36,052 bases of DNA from contig JAFTDD010000012.1 in assembly GCA_017454355.1 (NCBI GenBank), positions 1 to 36,052 of the forward strand. Reading direction: 5' to 3'. The notes beneath the pieces were generated by a model. It did not search any database. It was not told the origin of the DNA and was given only the letters and a program-made list of their open reading frames with translations. The DNA comes from Muribaculaceae bacterium (GTDB lineage Bacteria; Bacteroidota; Bacteroidia; Bacteroidales; Muribaculaceae). Below are positions 1-8,200 of this stretch, in pieces; position 1 is the first letter of the stretch, and every line of letters starts with the position of its first letter. The position numbers and the translations under genes are program-made.

Positions 1-154
1 AAAATAATTTTCTCGTAAATTTGCGTAAATTGTCGTAAATATTTTATTCACAGAATATTATCACCCAAATTAAATTTACGTAGATTTACGAAAATTTACG
101 AGATACAATATTTTTTCGAGAATTTTCGAGAATTTTCGAGAGATAAATATCGAG
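1..154. repeat. AT-rich phased inverted-repeat element, copy 1 (cut by window edge)
   Basis: The heptamer CGTAAAT occurs at 14, 24 and 34, exactly 10 bp apart. Its complement ATTTACG occurs at 74, 84 and 94. The arms 12-40 and 74-102 are 29 nt each and pair at 25 positions. TCGAGAATTT-type units follow at about 116-145. The same sequence recurs at 11180-11341 with one extra 10-bp unit in the right arm. No open reading frame of note lies in it. The left boundary is outside the window. Confidence 0.85.
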
Positions 155-169
155 TTGCGGAATTAAGGT

Positions 170-262
170 ATAACAACGTCTATTATCGTCAATTTTTTGT
201 CTAAAATAATTAAGATAGACGGAAATTGACGTTGTTATAGACGTGAATTGACGCTAACCTCA
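170..262. repeat. AT-rich inverted repeat with GTCTAT/CGTCAATT motifs
   Basis: The arm at 178-195, which reads GTCTAT then CGTCAATTT, is mirrored at 223-242, which reads AAATTGAC then ATAGAC. A further ATAGACGTGAATTGACG follows at 236-252. It directly abuts the 1-154 element and is built on the same plan with different short motifs. No coding function is seen. Confidence 0.65.
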
Positions 263-307
263 AAAATTACCGAACTATTGCATTAATTATCCATTAATTT
301 TCGGGCG

Positions 308-412
308 GCGGGGACGGTTCTTACGCGGCACGCGGGGACGGGCGGTGGGGACGGAACCCACGAAGTGGGTGACAGCCCCTAGGCGGGGGTGGAGCGAAGC
401 GGAACCCCCGTG
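308..412. repeat. REP-like GC-rich palindromic element
   Basis: The stretch contains GGGGACGGTTCTT (also at 5177), the hairpin AACCCACGAAGTGGGT at 355-370 (also near 11696 and 23930), and a 33-nt block at 380-412. That block is identical to 23757-23789 and to the complement of 23885-23917. Such blocks are dispersed palindromes of the REP type. I infer mobilisation by a REP-associated transposase elsewhere in the genome; none is in this window. Confidence 0.75.
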
Positions 413-520
413 TCAAAAGCACATTCCCCATTATTAGCCCCGTAGGGGCGACAGTTTCCGCATGTTTCTGCCGCCCTTACAGGGCTTGGATTGAGAAAAA
501 GCACGCGATAGTCACGGGGG

Positions 521-667
521 CTCACGCCCCCGCCTAAGGGCTGTCGCCCCTGACGGGGCTCGCGTTGTCGCCGCTCACGCCCCCGCCTAGGGGCTGTCGC
601 CCCTGACGGGGCTCGCGCTGTCGCCACTCACGCCCCCGCCTAGAGACTGTCGCCCCTGACGGGGCTT
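521..667. repeat. Three tandem copies of a 53-bp REP-like unit
   Basis: Units start at 521, 574 and 627, and the third is partial. Each contains CTCACGCCCCCGCCTA, then CTGTCGCCCCTGACGGGGCT, which is a GCCCC/GGGGC hairpin. The last unit ends about 50 bp from the terminase stop codon, so the array may act on transcripts leaving that gene, but no clear T-run follows on the minus strand. A run of open frame on the minus strand here is a by-product of the repeat. Confidence 0.85.
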
Positions 668-717
668 AATCACATCAAGATTAATACCGCCAACGGGTGT
701 CTCTTATGTCCTTATGT

Positions 718-2574
718 CTAAAAAAAGACTTTGAGGCAGTCGATGTCGCTGGAGGCGGGTCGCGGCGGCCGGTCGTGCTCGGCGAGGGCGGCGATGGCGA
801 TGGCGCGTGTCATCACCAGGTCGTCGTGGTGACCGGGCGCGGCCTCCCACCGCGTGCCGGCCTCGAGTTCCTGATAGACGGCCATCTCGTCGACGGTCAT
901 CGCGTCGCGCTCAACGTAGGAGCCCAGGTGTACGCGCTCCTTGAGCAGATAGATGGCGCGGGCCTTGGTGTGGCGGTTGGTGTGGAAGCCCACGGCGCCG
1001 CTGTCGCGGCGATAGACGTCGCGGTAGTCACGCGCCACCAGCGGCAGCAGCAGTCCGCCGTCGGCGCCCTCGGTGCCGCCGGTGTCGAGGGTGTTACTCT
1101 CGATAACGAGCAGCGCGCGGTTGTAGTACTGCGCCATGGCCACCGCCTTCCATGCCAACAGTTCGTGCGGCAAGTGTCCGCGCCACTGCGCCACCACCTC
1201 CGGCACGCCGTCTCGCTCCACGCCGTAGGCGTCCATCACGACGATTACGCTCCAGTCGCTGCCGGCGGCCAGTCCGCCCACATCGACGGCCACCACATAT
1301 CGGTGGCTCGAGGCCGGCTGTTGCCACACGCGGGTCAGTCCGCGCGGGTTGTCGTCCCAGCGCGGCCGTTTCCAGCCATCGCGTCCCGCCGCGGGCAGCA
1401 CCTCGCCGACGGCCTGCGGCGCGCGGCAGCCCTCGCGCAGGCGCTCCAGATCCTCCATCGAGAAGGCGCAGCGGTCGGTGCCGGTGAACGCCTCCACCGC
1501 CGTAGTGGGATACTCGGCCATCATCAGCGAGTGGGCGGTGTACTCGCGGCGCTTGCGGTGATACCACGCGATTATCTCGAGCGTCAGGCCGTTGTACCAG
1601 AGGTCGCGCTCATAGTCGTCCATCGCCTCCCACAATGCGGCCGCGTCGTCCACCGCGTCGTCGCGGTAGAGCGCGATGTCATACCACGGCACAAACACCG
1701 GCGTCTTGTCGCTCTCGCCTCGCACGGCGCGCTCCCACTCGGTGTGAAACAGATTGCCGGTGCCGTTGGCGGTGCTCTCCATCACCACGACGGTGTCGGC
1801 GGCCATTGGCACGGTGCCGCTGACGGTTCTCACCACGTCCTCGGGCGAGTGCATGTCGCTGTCCTTCCAGAAGGCCACCTCGCTCAGGTGGGCCATCGAC
1901 AGGTCGTAGCCACGCGCCGCGTCCTCGCTCAGGGCCGACCCGAGCACCACCAGGCCGCCCGACGGCGTGAGGCGGTAGACGCCCGGCGCGCCGCCGCCAC
2001 ACAGGCGCGGCGGCTCGTCGCCCGGCTCGACCATCTCGGGCGGATAACGCTCCACGAGCATTTGAAGCATCCGCTTGATATTATGGCTATTGAGACGCTG
2101 GTGGCCCAGCAGCAGACTGTTGAACATCACGTGGCGCACGATTTGCATCCACGCCATATACACCAGGATGAGCGTCGTGCCGCCCCACTGTCGCGCCTTG
2201 AGCAAGATAATGCGGATGGGCAGTCCGGCCACGCGCTGCCGCTCCATGGCCGCCAGCAGTCGCCGCTGCGGCCGGTTGGGGATGAACGGTCCGGCGCCAC
2301 CCAGTTTGTGCTTGATAGTCACGCAGCGCGCGCACCAGAACTCGAAGTCGTCCTTGATGCGCAGTCGCTCACGCGCCGTCTTGTCGAGGGCCAGATAGCC
2401 GTCCACACCGAGGCGCGCCACGGTGGCGCGCGGCACGCGGCAGCCGCCGGCCGGCACACGGTCGCCCCAGGCGCCGACGCCCGTCAGCGGGTCGTAGCCG
2501 CCCTCCACGGCCTCGAGGGCGGTGCGACGCCGCGCGTTCTCGGCGACAATCTCGTTTATATCAATCTTTTCCAT
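718..2574 (-). CDS. terL: Phage-type terminase large subunit
   Basis: This is a DNA-packaging motor protein of 618 residues, a normal length for the family. The N-terminal ATPase has a Walker A-like loop KARQWGGTT at 126-134, a Walker B-like stretch AHLSEVAFW with Glu232, and a coupling motif VVMESTANG at about 263-271. The C-terminal RNase H-like nuclease shows Asp431 and Asp440 in VAVDVGGLAAGSDWS, Glu492 in VIESNT, and Asp584/Asp585 in GHHDDLVM. ATPase and nuclease motifs all look intact, so it is not an obvious pseudogene. The conventional Walker B Asp is replaced by Ser, which I believe occurs in related bacterial terminases. The upstream neighbour on the same strand is a probable virion protein 397 bp away. 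No small terminase, portal, capsid or integrase gene is in the window, so this is a prophage remnant, a domesticated pair, or part of an element whose remainder lies elsewhere. No promoter is visible in the repeats just upstream. Confidence 0.87.
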   Translation of the reverse strand: MEKIDINEIVAENARRRTALEAVEGGYDPLTGVGAWGDRVPAGGCRVPRATVARLGVDGYLALDKTARERLRIKDDFEFWCARCVTIKHKLGGAGPFIPNRPQRRLLAAMERQRVAGLPIRIILLKARQWGGTTLILVYMAWMQIVRHVMFNSLLLGHQRLNSHNIKRMLQMLVERYPPEMVEPGDEPPRLCGGGAPGVYRLTPSGGLVVLGSALSEDAARGYDLSMAHLSEVAFWKDSDMHSPEDVVRTVSGTVPMAADTVVVMESTANGTGNLFHTEWERAVRGESDKTPVFVPWYDIALYRDDAVDDAAALWEAMDDYERDLWYNGLTLEIIAWYHRKRREYTAHSLMMAEYPTTAVEAFTGTDRCAFSMEDLERLREGCRAPQAVGEVLPAAGRDGWKRPRWDDNPRGLTRVWQQPASSHRYVVAVDVGGLAAGSDWSVIVVMDAYGVERDGVPEVVAQWRGHLPHELLAWKAVAMAQYYNRALLVIESNTLDTGGTEGADGGLLLPLVARDYRDVYRRDSGAVGFHTNRHTKARAIYLLKERVHLGSYVERDAMTVDEMAVYQELEAGTRWEAAPGHHDDLVMTRAIAIAALAEHDRPPRPASSDIDCLKVFF

Positions 2575-2593
2575 TTGTGTGTGTGTATTTATC

Positions 2594-2994
2594 GGCCGCG
2601 CCGGGGCGCGGGAAATCTTTCAAAAATCCTTCAATTATGCATTATGAATTATTAATTATTTTTAGGCCACGCTGTCGCGTGGGAAATCTTTCAAAATCCT
2701 TCAATTATGCATTATGAATTATGAATTAAATTCAGGCCACGCCCAGGCCAGGCCCTACATAATAAAAGATTTTGAAAGATTTCCCGCGCGGAAGCGCGGC
2801 CGATATTAGTCATTGCGGCAGGGCGGCCAGGCCAAGGCCAGGCCCTACATATTTAAAGATATTGAAAGATTTTGAAAGATTTCCCGCGCGGAAGCGCGGC
2901 CTAAATTCAATTCATAATTCATAATGCATAATGCATAATTATCGCGCACTTGACCAATTATGCATTATGCATTATGAATTATGAATTATGAATT
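2594..2994. repeat. Cluster of direct and inverted repeats between the two phage-type genes
   Basis: Two plus-oriented units (about 2594-2662 and 2663-2733) carry a GC-rich hairpin, then GGGAAATCTTTCAAAATCC and TTCAATTATGCATTATGAAT. Two inverted units follow (about 2745-2809 and 2835-2941), with AGGCCAGGCCCTACAT, GATTTTGAAAGATTTCCC and GCGCGGAAGCGCGGCC. The cluster ends in ATTATGAATT-type repeats at 2955-2994. The whole 397-bp gap is repeat. Its right end overlaps the 3' end of the neighbouring gene and supplies its stop codon. Confidence 0.85.
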
Positions 2995-4987
2995 GGGAAG
3001 GAAGGAGGAGGGTGGAGGAGGGGGCGGTGCCGGTAACGCGCAGGCGCACCACGCGCTGGGGCACCATCATCACCGGGGCCACCACACTCTCGTCGATGGT
3101 GCCGTCGACGCCCACGACGGCCACCTCAACCCAGTCGCCGGCCAACGCGCGCCGCGCCTCAAGCGACAAGCGCAGCGCCGCCGCGCGTCCGCGGCTATTG
3201 ACGCTCCACTGCACACTCGCCACGCGCGTGATGGTCACCTCGTCGCCAAGTGCGACGGGGTGGCTCGTCCACTCCACCGGCACGGCGTCGGCAGGTCGCT
3301 CGTCGGCAGTGTCGAGCACCTTGTCGTCGGTTGTCACCGCCAGTGCGCGTCCGGCACGGCACAGGAAGTGGCGGACACTCAAGTCGCGCTCGGCGGTGCG
3401 TCCGCCGGGCATCACCACTGTCACGGCACCGTCGTCGGCCGCCACCCACAATTCGCCCGTGGCGTCCACCGGCGCGAGGCTCGCTCCGCTCGGCACGCCG
3501 CGCAGCAGGGCGCGCATCGTCTGCCCCGCCAGCAGGCGCAGTTCGCCGCCGGCGGTGACGAAATAGACGCCCCGCTCGCCCTCCACCGGATGCACAGTGC
3601 CGTCGATCACCGTGCGGCTCACCAAGCGTGGCTCGCCCAGGGTGCCGGCGGCACTTTGCGACACGGCGTAGATGCCGTCGCGCGTGAACACAAAAGCGAA
3701 ATACCGGCCGGCGCCACCCCAGAAGAGAGGCCGCGTGACGGGCAGCAGCGCGAGCGGCTCGACACCCGTCACACGGCGCGTGGCGGCGGCAACCGGCGCG
3801 TTGGCCGGCGGCGAGAGCGTCAGGGAGCCGTCGGTGCCCAACGCGCAGTAGCAGCCATTATGACACATCGCGTCGACCAGCGGCCGCGACAGGTGGTCGA
3901 GCGACACCGCGTCGAGCGCCGCCACGGCGTACACGTTGCCGGCCGTCACCGGCGTCCACTCGGCAAGGCTCTCGAGGTCGGCACACGTGGCCACCACGCG
4001 CATCGCGCTCACCGCGAGGCGGGCCGCCACCGCCTCGGCAGGTCTCGGCGCGAGCGAGGCCACAAGGCTATAGGTGCGGGTACCGCTCGATGTGGACGTC
4101 ACGCAGCGCAGCGCCACGTCGCCTTCCACGTCGGCGAGGTCCACCTCATCGAGGCTCACGAGCAGGTCCACCGCCTTGACCATCGCGCGCCAACGCGGCG
4201 CCACACCGCCGGCGGCGGTCACCGTGGGCACGAATGCGTCCACGGTGAGCCGGGCGTCCTCCACGCCGGTGAACGATGTCTCGTTGTGGGTGACGTCGCG
4301 CACCGTCTCCCGGGCGGCGTTGGCGGCCGCCGTGTCGCTGAGCGTCACCGGTCGGCTCACCCAGAGGTAAGTGTCGTCTTGCAGCCTGAGCGCCACGCGC
4401 GCGGCCACCGCGCCGTGACGGTGTCCGACGGCCGTGACGGCGGCCGTGGCGGCTCGCCACGCCTTGCGTGTGGCCGCGGCGATGGCGACGGCATCGGCGG
4501 CGTCCACCGTCTGCCAGCGGCTGTACGGCTCGGCGAAAGTGTAGGCGTCCAGCGGCGCGGTCGCCCCGGTGACGGCGCGCTCCCCTATCGCCAGCGACGG
4601 CACGGCGTCGGCCGGGTCGAGGGTGGCGAGGCCGCCCTCTCCATCGTCGGCCAGCAGCAGTGTGCCGCCGGTGGTGGCCACGACCACGAGGTCGCCCACG
4701 GCAAAGGCATGCAGGGCAGCCACGCCGGCGGCTAAGGTGTACACCGGGCGGCCGTCGAGCAGCAATTGGCGGCCATAGGACGCGAGCAGCGAGCCGGAGG
4801 GCAGCACGTGCAGCAGCCGCGAGGCCGCGGGCACCGTGCCTAATTCGCGCGGCAGGCCCATCACCTCGAGCGACAGGCCGTCGGCACTCTCGCGCAGGTT
4901 CAACACACGTGAGGCGGTGCCCGCCGGCATCGCCTCACCCCAAGTAGCCGGCGCCACCGCGCGCGGCTTGATTGTCATCTTTTTCAT
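2972..4987 (-). CDS. Probable phage virion (tail/stabilisation-type) protein
   Basis: From the ATG at 4987 the protein has 671 residues. It is predominantly beta-strand-like and alanine/valine-rich, with no signal peptide or membrane segment. Repeated short blade-like stretches ending in GG or DDG suggest a beta-propeller or similar fold. The C-terminal section (VEWTSHPVALGD, SVQWSVNSRGRA, LEARR) resembles my memory of packaged-DNA-stabilisation or tail-tube proteins of podovirus-like phages; this is inference. The adjacent terminase supports a phage origin. An upstream in-frame extension to 5146 is rejected because it would start above the predicted promoter at 5096-5126. GGAGGAGG lies a little over ten bases before the chosen ATG. 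The last residues (QFIIHNS) and the TAA are encoded by the ATTATGAATT repeat, so the natural C-terminus may have been replaced by repeat insertion. Confidence 0.7.
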   Translation of the reverse strand: MKKMTIKPRAVAPATWGEAMPAGTASRVLNLRESADGLSLEVMGLPRELGTVPAASRLLHVLPSGSLLASYGRQLLLDGRPVYTLAAGVAALHAFAVGDLVVVATTGGTLLLADDGEGGLATLDPADAVPSLAIGERAVTGATAPLDAYTFAEPYSRWQTVDAADAVAIAAATRKAWRAATAAVTAVGHRHGAVAARVALRLQDDTYLWVSRPVTLSDTAAANAARETVRDVTHNETSFTGVEDARLTVDAFVPTVTAAGGVAPRWRAMVKAVDLLVSLDEVDLADVEGDVALRCVTSTSSGTRTYSLVASLAPRPAEAVAARLAVSAMRVVATCADLESLAEWTPVTAGNVYAVAALDAVSLDHLSRPLVDAMCHNGCYCALGTDGSLTLSPPANAPVAAATRRVTGVEPLALLPVTRPLFWGGAGRYFAFVFTRDGIYAVSQSAAGTLGEPRLVSRTVIDGTVHPVEGERGVYFVTAGGELRLLAGQTMRALLRGVPSGASLAPVDATGELWVAADDGAVTVVMPGGRTAERDLSVRHFLCRAGRALAVTTDDKVLDTADERPADAVPVEWTSHPVALGDEVTITRVASVQWSVNSRGRAAALRLSLEARRALAGDWVEVAVVGVDGTIDESVVAPVMMVPQRVVRLRVTGTAPSSTLLLPSQFIIHNS

Positions 4988-5095
4988 AATAAAGGTCTTG
5001 TCCTCCTCCGCCCCCTCCTGAAGGAAGAGAGGTTCGGTTGTGTGTGTATTGTAAGAGTGGTGTGCAAAACGGCCGTGCCGTTTTGTTAACGCCGG

Positions 5096-5126
5096 CAAAG
5101 ATAGCGCCGGCGGCGCCGGACGGCAA
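5096..5126 (-). promoter_or_regulatory. Bacteroidetes-type promoter for the virion-like gene
   Basis: Read on the minus strand, TTG (5124-5126) is followed after exactly 20 bases by TATCTTTG (5096-5103). This fits the -33 TTTG / -7 TAnnTTTG pattern of Bacteroidetes. The leader to the ATG at 4987 would be about 100 nt. The spacer is unusually GC-rich and itself palindromic. Confidence 0.6.
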
Positions 5127-5176
5127 CGGCAACACGTCACATCCACGCGTTTTGCCGGGACGGGTTGCCGAAACGC

Positions 5177-5223
5177 GGGGACGGTTCTTGTGTTTCAGCA
5201 AGTGAAACACAAGAACCGTCCCC
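5177..5223. repeat. Perfect 21-bp inverted repeat, GGGGACGGTTCTT family
   Basis: Arms 5177-5197 and 5203-5223 are perfect complements around the 5-nt loop GCAAG. The arm begins GGGGACGGTTCTTGTG and has a related piece at 313-325. From memory, similar GGGGACGGTTCT palindromes recur in many bacterial genomes as REP elements; I could not verify that here. Neither side has a T-run, so it is not a typical terminator. Confidence 0.85.
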
Positions 5224-5242
5224 ATGAAGCAGGTCCCTTTCT

Positions 5243-5262
5243 CCCCCTCCTTCAGGAGGGGG
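5243..5262. repeat. CCCCCTCC-TTCA-GGAGGGGG hairpin repeat
   Basis: An 8-bp perfect stem with loop TTCA lies just beyond the stop codon of the protease gene. Related CTCCTTCAGGA pieces occur near 5012-5035, at 10793-10822 and at 18738-18776, so this is a small dispersed family. A G-run follows on the plus strand; there is no T-run on the minus strand. Confidence 0.7.
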
Positions 5263-5279
5263 CGCGGGGGGGGAGGCTG

Positions 5280-8200
5280 TTAGAAGAGCCGTTTCAGGAT
5301 TTGACAAGTACCGTCTTTTTTGGTTATGATCACGATATTCACGCCATCAAACGGCTTGTTGGACACTTGTCCGGCCGGATTGCTGTAGAGCACACTCTTC
5401 ACATCGCCGTCCACGTTGATGTCGCGCACATCGGTGACCACGCTACCGTCGATGCTGCCGATCTCCGTCAGGCCGTCAAGCGGGAACACCGTCAGTCCGC
5501 CGCCCGCCGCGCGGCGCTTGGAGGCATGGGTATTGCCGGCGTTATACTTGGTGATGGCGGTGAAACTGTAGATGCCGCCGTCGTTGAGGGTCGGCACCTG
5601 GCCGATGTACTCGCTGAAGTCCACCGCAATCTCGCCCGTGAGGCCGGCCTGGTTGACCGAGCCCACACTGGGCGGCGTGACGAAGCAGTTGGCGGTGGCG
5701 TCCCACAGCGCCCAGGTCACCGTGGCGACCTCCATCGGCTTGGGGTTGACAAACGAGTAGGTGACGCCGGAGGCACTGGTCTGTTCGCGGTCGCCAAACG
5801 ACGGGATGATGAACGTGTTCATCAGGTAGATGTCGCCGTCGTCGGCCGTGGGCATCACACCCTCGTCGAGCACGATGGTGGGGTTGGTCAGGTCGGTCAC
5901 CACACCTCGCACGCCGCTAATCTTGTGGTTGAGCAGCGAGACGGGGAACTCGCCCTCGACGCCGTTGGCGATGGTGAGGGCGACCCAGTTGCTCTCGTCG
6001 TAGGCTCCCTTGTCGTCCATCAGGTCGGTTTTCTCGAGCACGTAGTCGACATCGTCGCCGGCGCCGCGCAGTTGCGTCACGGCGTATCCGTTGTCGTCCT
6101 TGCAGTAGAGCGTGCGTCCGTCATCGCTCAGGAAGACGGCCGTCAGGTCGTCGGCACTGACGCGATACTTGTGCTCGATGTTGTCCTCGGCCACAATCTC
6201 GGCCAGCGTCTTGGCGGGCTCGAGCAGGGTGACGGTCCGGGTGTTGCTCCATGCCGAGAGGGTGCCGTCGGTATAGACGGCGCGCACCTTGTAGTCAAAC
6301 GTGCCGCAACTCTCCAACTCGGTGAGGTCGAAACTCTTCTGTTCGATGCCGGTGATGGTGCGCGTGGTGGCGTCACCCTCCTCGACGGCGGCGCGGCGGC
6401 GCGGTGCGCGCAGGCCGTTGGCCGTGAGATCGCCGGCATAAATCTGGAACTCGACAAACTCGGCAATGTTGGTGTTGACGGTGATGTTGACGTAGTCCTC
6501 GTCGGCGCAGTCAAGCACCCAGGCGTACTCGGGATAGTCGTCGGCGTTGTCGTAGGTGTCGGTGCTCAGCGTGATGGTCTTGCTGCCGGCGCTCGTGGTG
6601 AGGGTGAACTTTGCCTGACCGTAGTTGCTGGGGTAGTAACTGGCGGCGCGGGCGTGCAGCGTGATCTTGTTGCCGTAGGCGCTCAGTCCGCTATAGGTTG
6701 GCGTCTTGATGTTGCCGTTGACGAGCGCGCTGCCGTAGTAGGCAAACACGCCGCTGCCGGTCCATCCGTCGCCGAAGTAGGTGGGCACATCGATCGAGGT
6801 GATATGGTCATCCTCGTCCACAACGGGCTCCCACTCGCTCATGTCGACAGCCTCGAGCAGGCTGGCGGCGAGTTTCTCGAGTTTCTTGTTCACCCACAGG
6901 GTGTAACTCTTCACGAGGGAGGAGGCGGTGTTGTCGGTCCACTCGGCGCGGAACGAGGTCTCGTCGATGAACTCGTCGGCGGCGGCGAGCATCACCGGCG
7001 TGGGGTTGCTGGTGATGGGGTCGGCGAGGGTGACGACCTCCACGTTGGAGGTGCGTGCCGTCGAGCCGTCAACATAGTTTGCGGTTACCCAATAGTCAAA
7101 CGTGCCGTTCTCGGTGAGGCCCTCGACGGTGTACTCGCGCTGCGTGCCGGGGATGCCGGTGATGGTGCGCGCGGTGGCGTCGCCGCTCTCGGCGATCACA
7201 CGTCGACGCGGCGCGGCGCTCGAGGTGCCGGTGGCGTTGCCGTTGGCGTCGGTCTCGCCGGCATAGATGTGGATGTCATATAGAGCGATCGGGTAACTCG
7301 TGCTGGTCGAGGCGAACTTCACCGTGGTGGCGTCGCCCAGGCCGCTGATCACCTGGGTATAGGTCGTCTTGCTGTTGGTAATCGACAAGTCGGTGTTCTG
7401 CGAGCTGCCGCTTGCGGCGGTGGTGGTGATGCGCAGCGTGGTGCTGCCGGTATTGCGGCTTGGCGAGACGCGCGTTGTCACCACAACGGTGATCTTGCCA
7501 TCGTTGTTGTAGCCGCTCAGGTCGTAACTCGGGCTGGTGATGGCACCGGTGTAGCGGCGGCTGCTGCTGCTGCCGTAGTATCCCAGTTGCAGGTATCCGC
7601 TGTAACTGCACACGCGGCTGGTGCCGGTCCAACCGGTCATATCGGTGTAGTTGCTCAAACTCGAGGCGATGTCGGTGTAACTGTTGCCGCTACCCACCTT
7701 GCTATAGGCGCTGTAGTTGCCGCTGTAGAGCAGGCCCGTGCGGGGCATGTCCTCGTGGGTGGCCACATAGAGCGTGTAACTGGCCACGTCGTCGCGCGGC
7801 GTGGGGTCGGTCCACACGGCCGTGAAGTGGGTGTTGTTGATGCTGTACTCGTCAACGGGCTGCATTGTGGGCGGATAGTAACTCGCCTGACCGCTCAAGG
7901 GGATTGTGACGCTCTGGGCGCCCGGACTGGTGATGACGATGTTGTCGTTGTGGCTGCCGGTTGCCGCCGGATAATAGGTCACGAGGATCTCCACGTCGCC
8001 TGCCATGGCATCGGCTGCGCTGATGGTGGTGGGCTCCACGCTGAAGTTCTCGCCGCTTGTGGTGAGCGTCACGTCGCCGGTGAGGTAGTGACCGCTGACG
8101 GCGAACCGCTTGTGGTCGACGGTGCCGGCCACGATGCGGGTGAAGTGCATGAACACCTTGTTGGCCTCCAGAGTGGGGACGACTGCCTTGCCGCTGCCGC

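Noticed and set aside
379-627. 82-codon minus-strand frame left of the terminase
   Set aside because: It is produced by the GC-rich tandem repeat and REP block.
697-2655. Long plus-strand frame opposite the terminase, and a similar one at 2981-4735
   Set aside because: Histidine/alanine/arginine-rich antisense shadows; the minus-strand frames carry the recognisable motifs.
4988-5146. Upstream start for the virion-like protein adding 53 residues
   Set aside because: It would begin above the predicted promoter at 5096-5126 and includes repeat-derived sequence.
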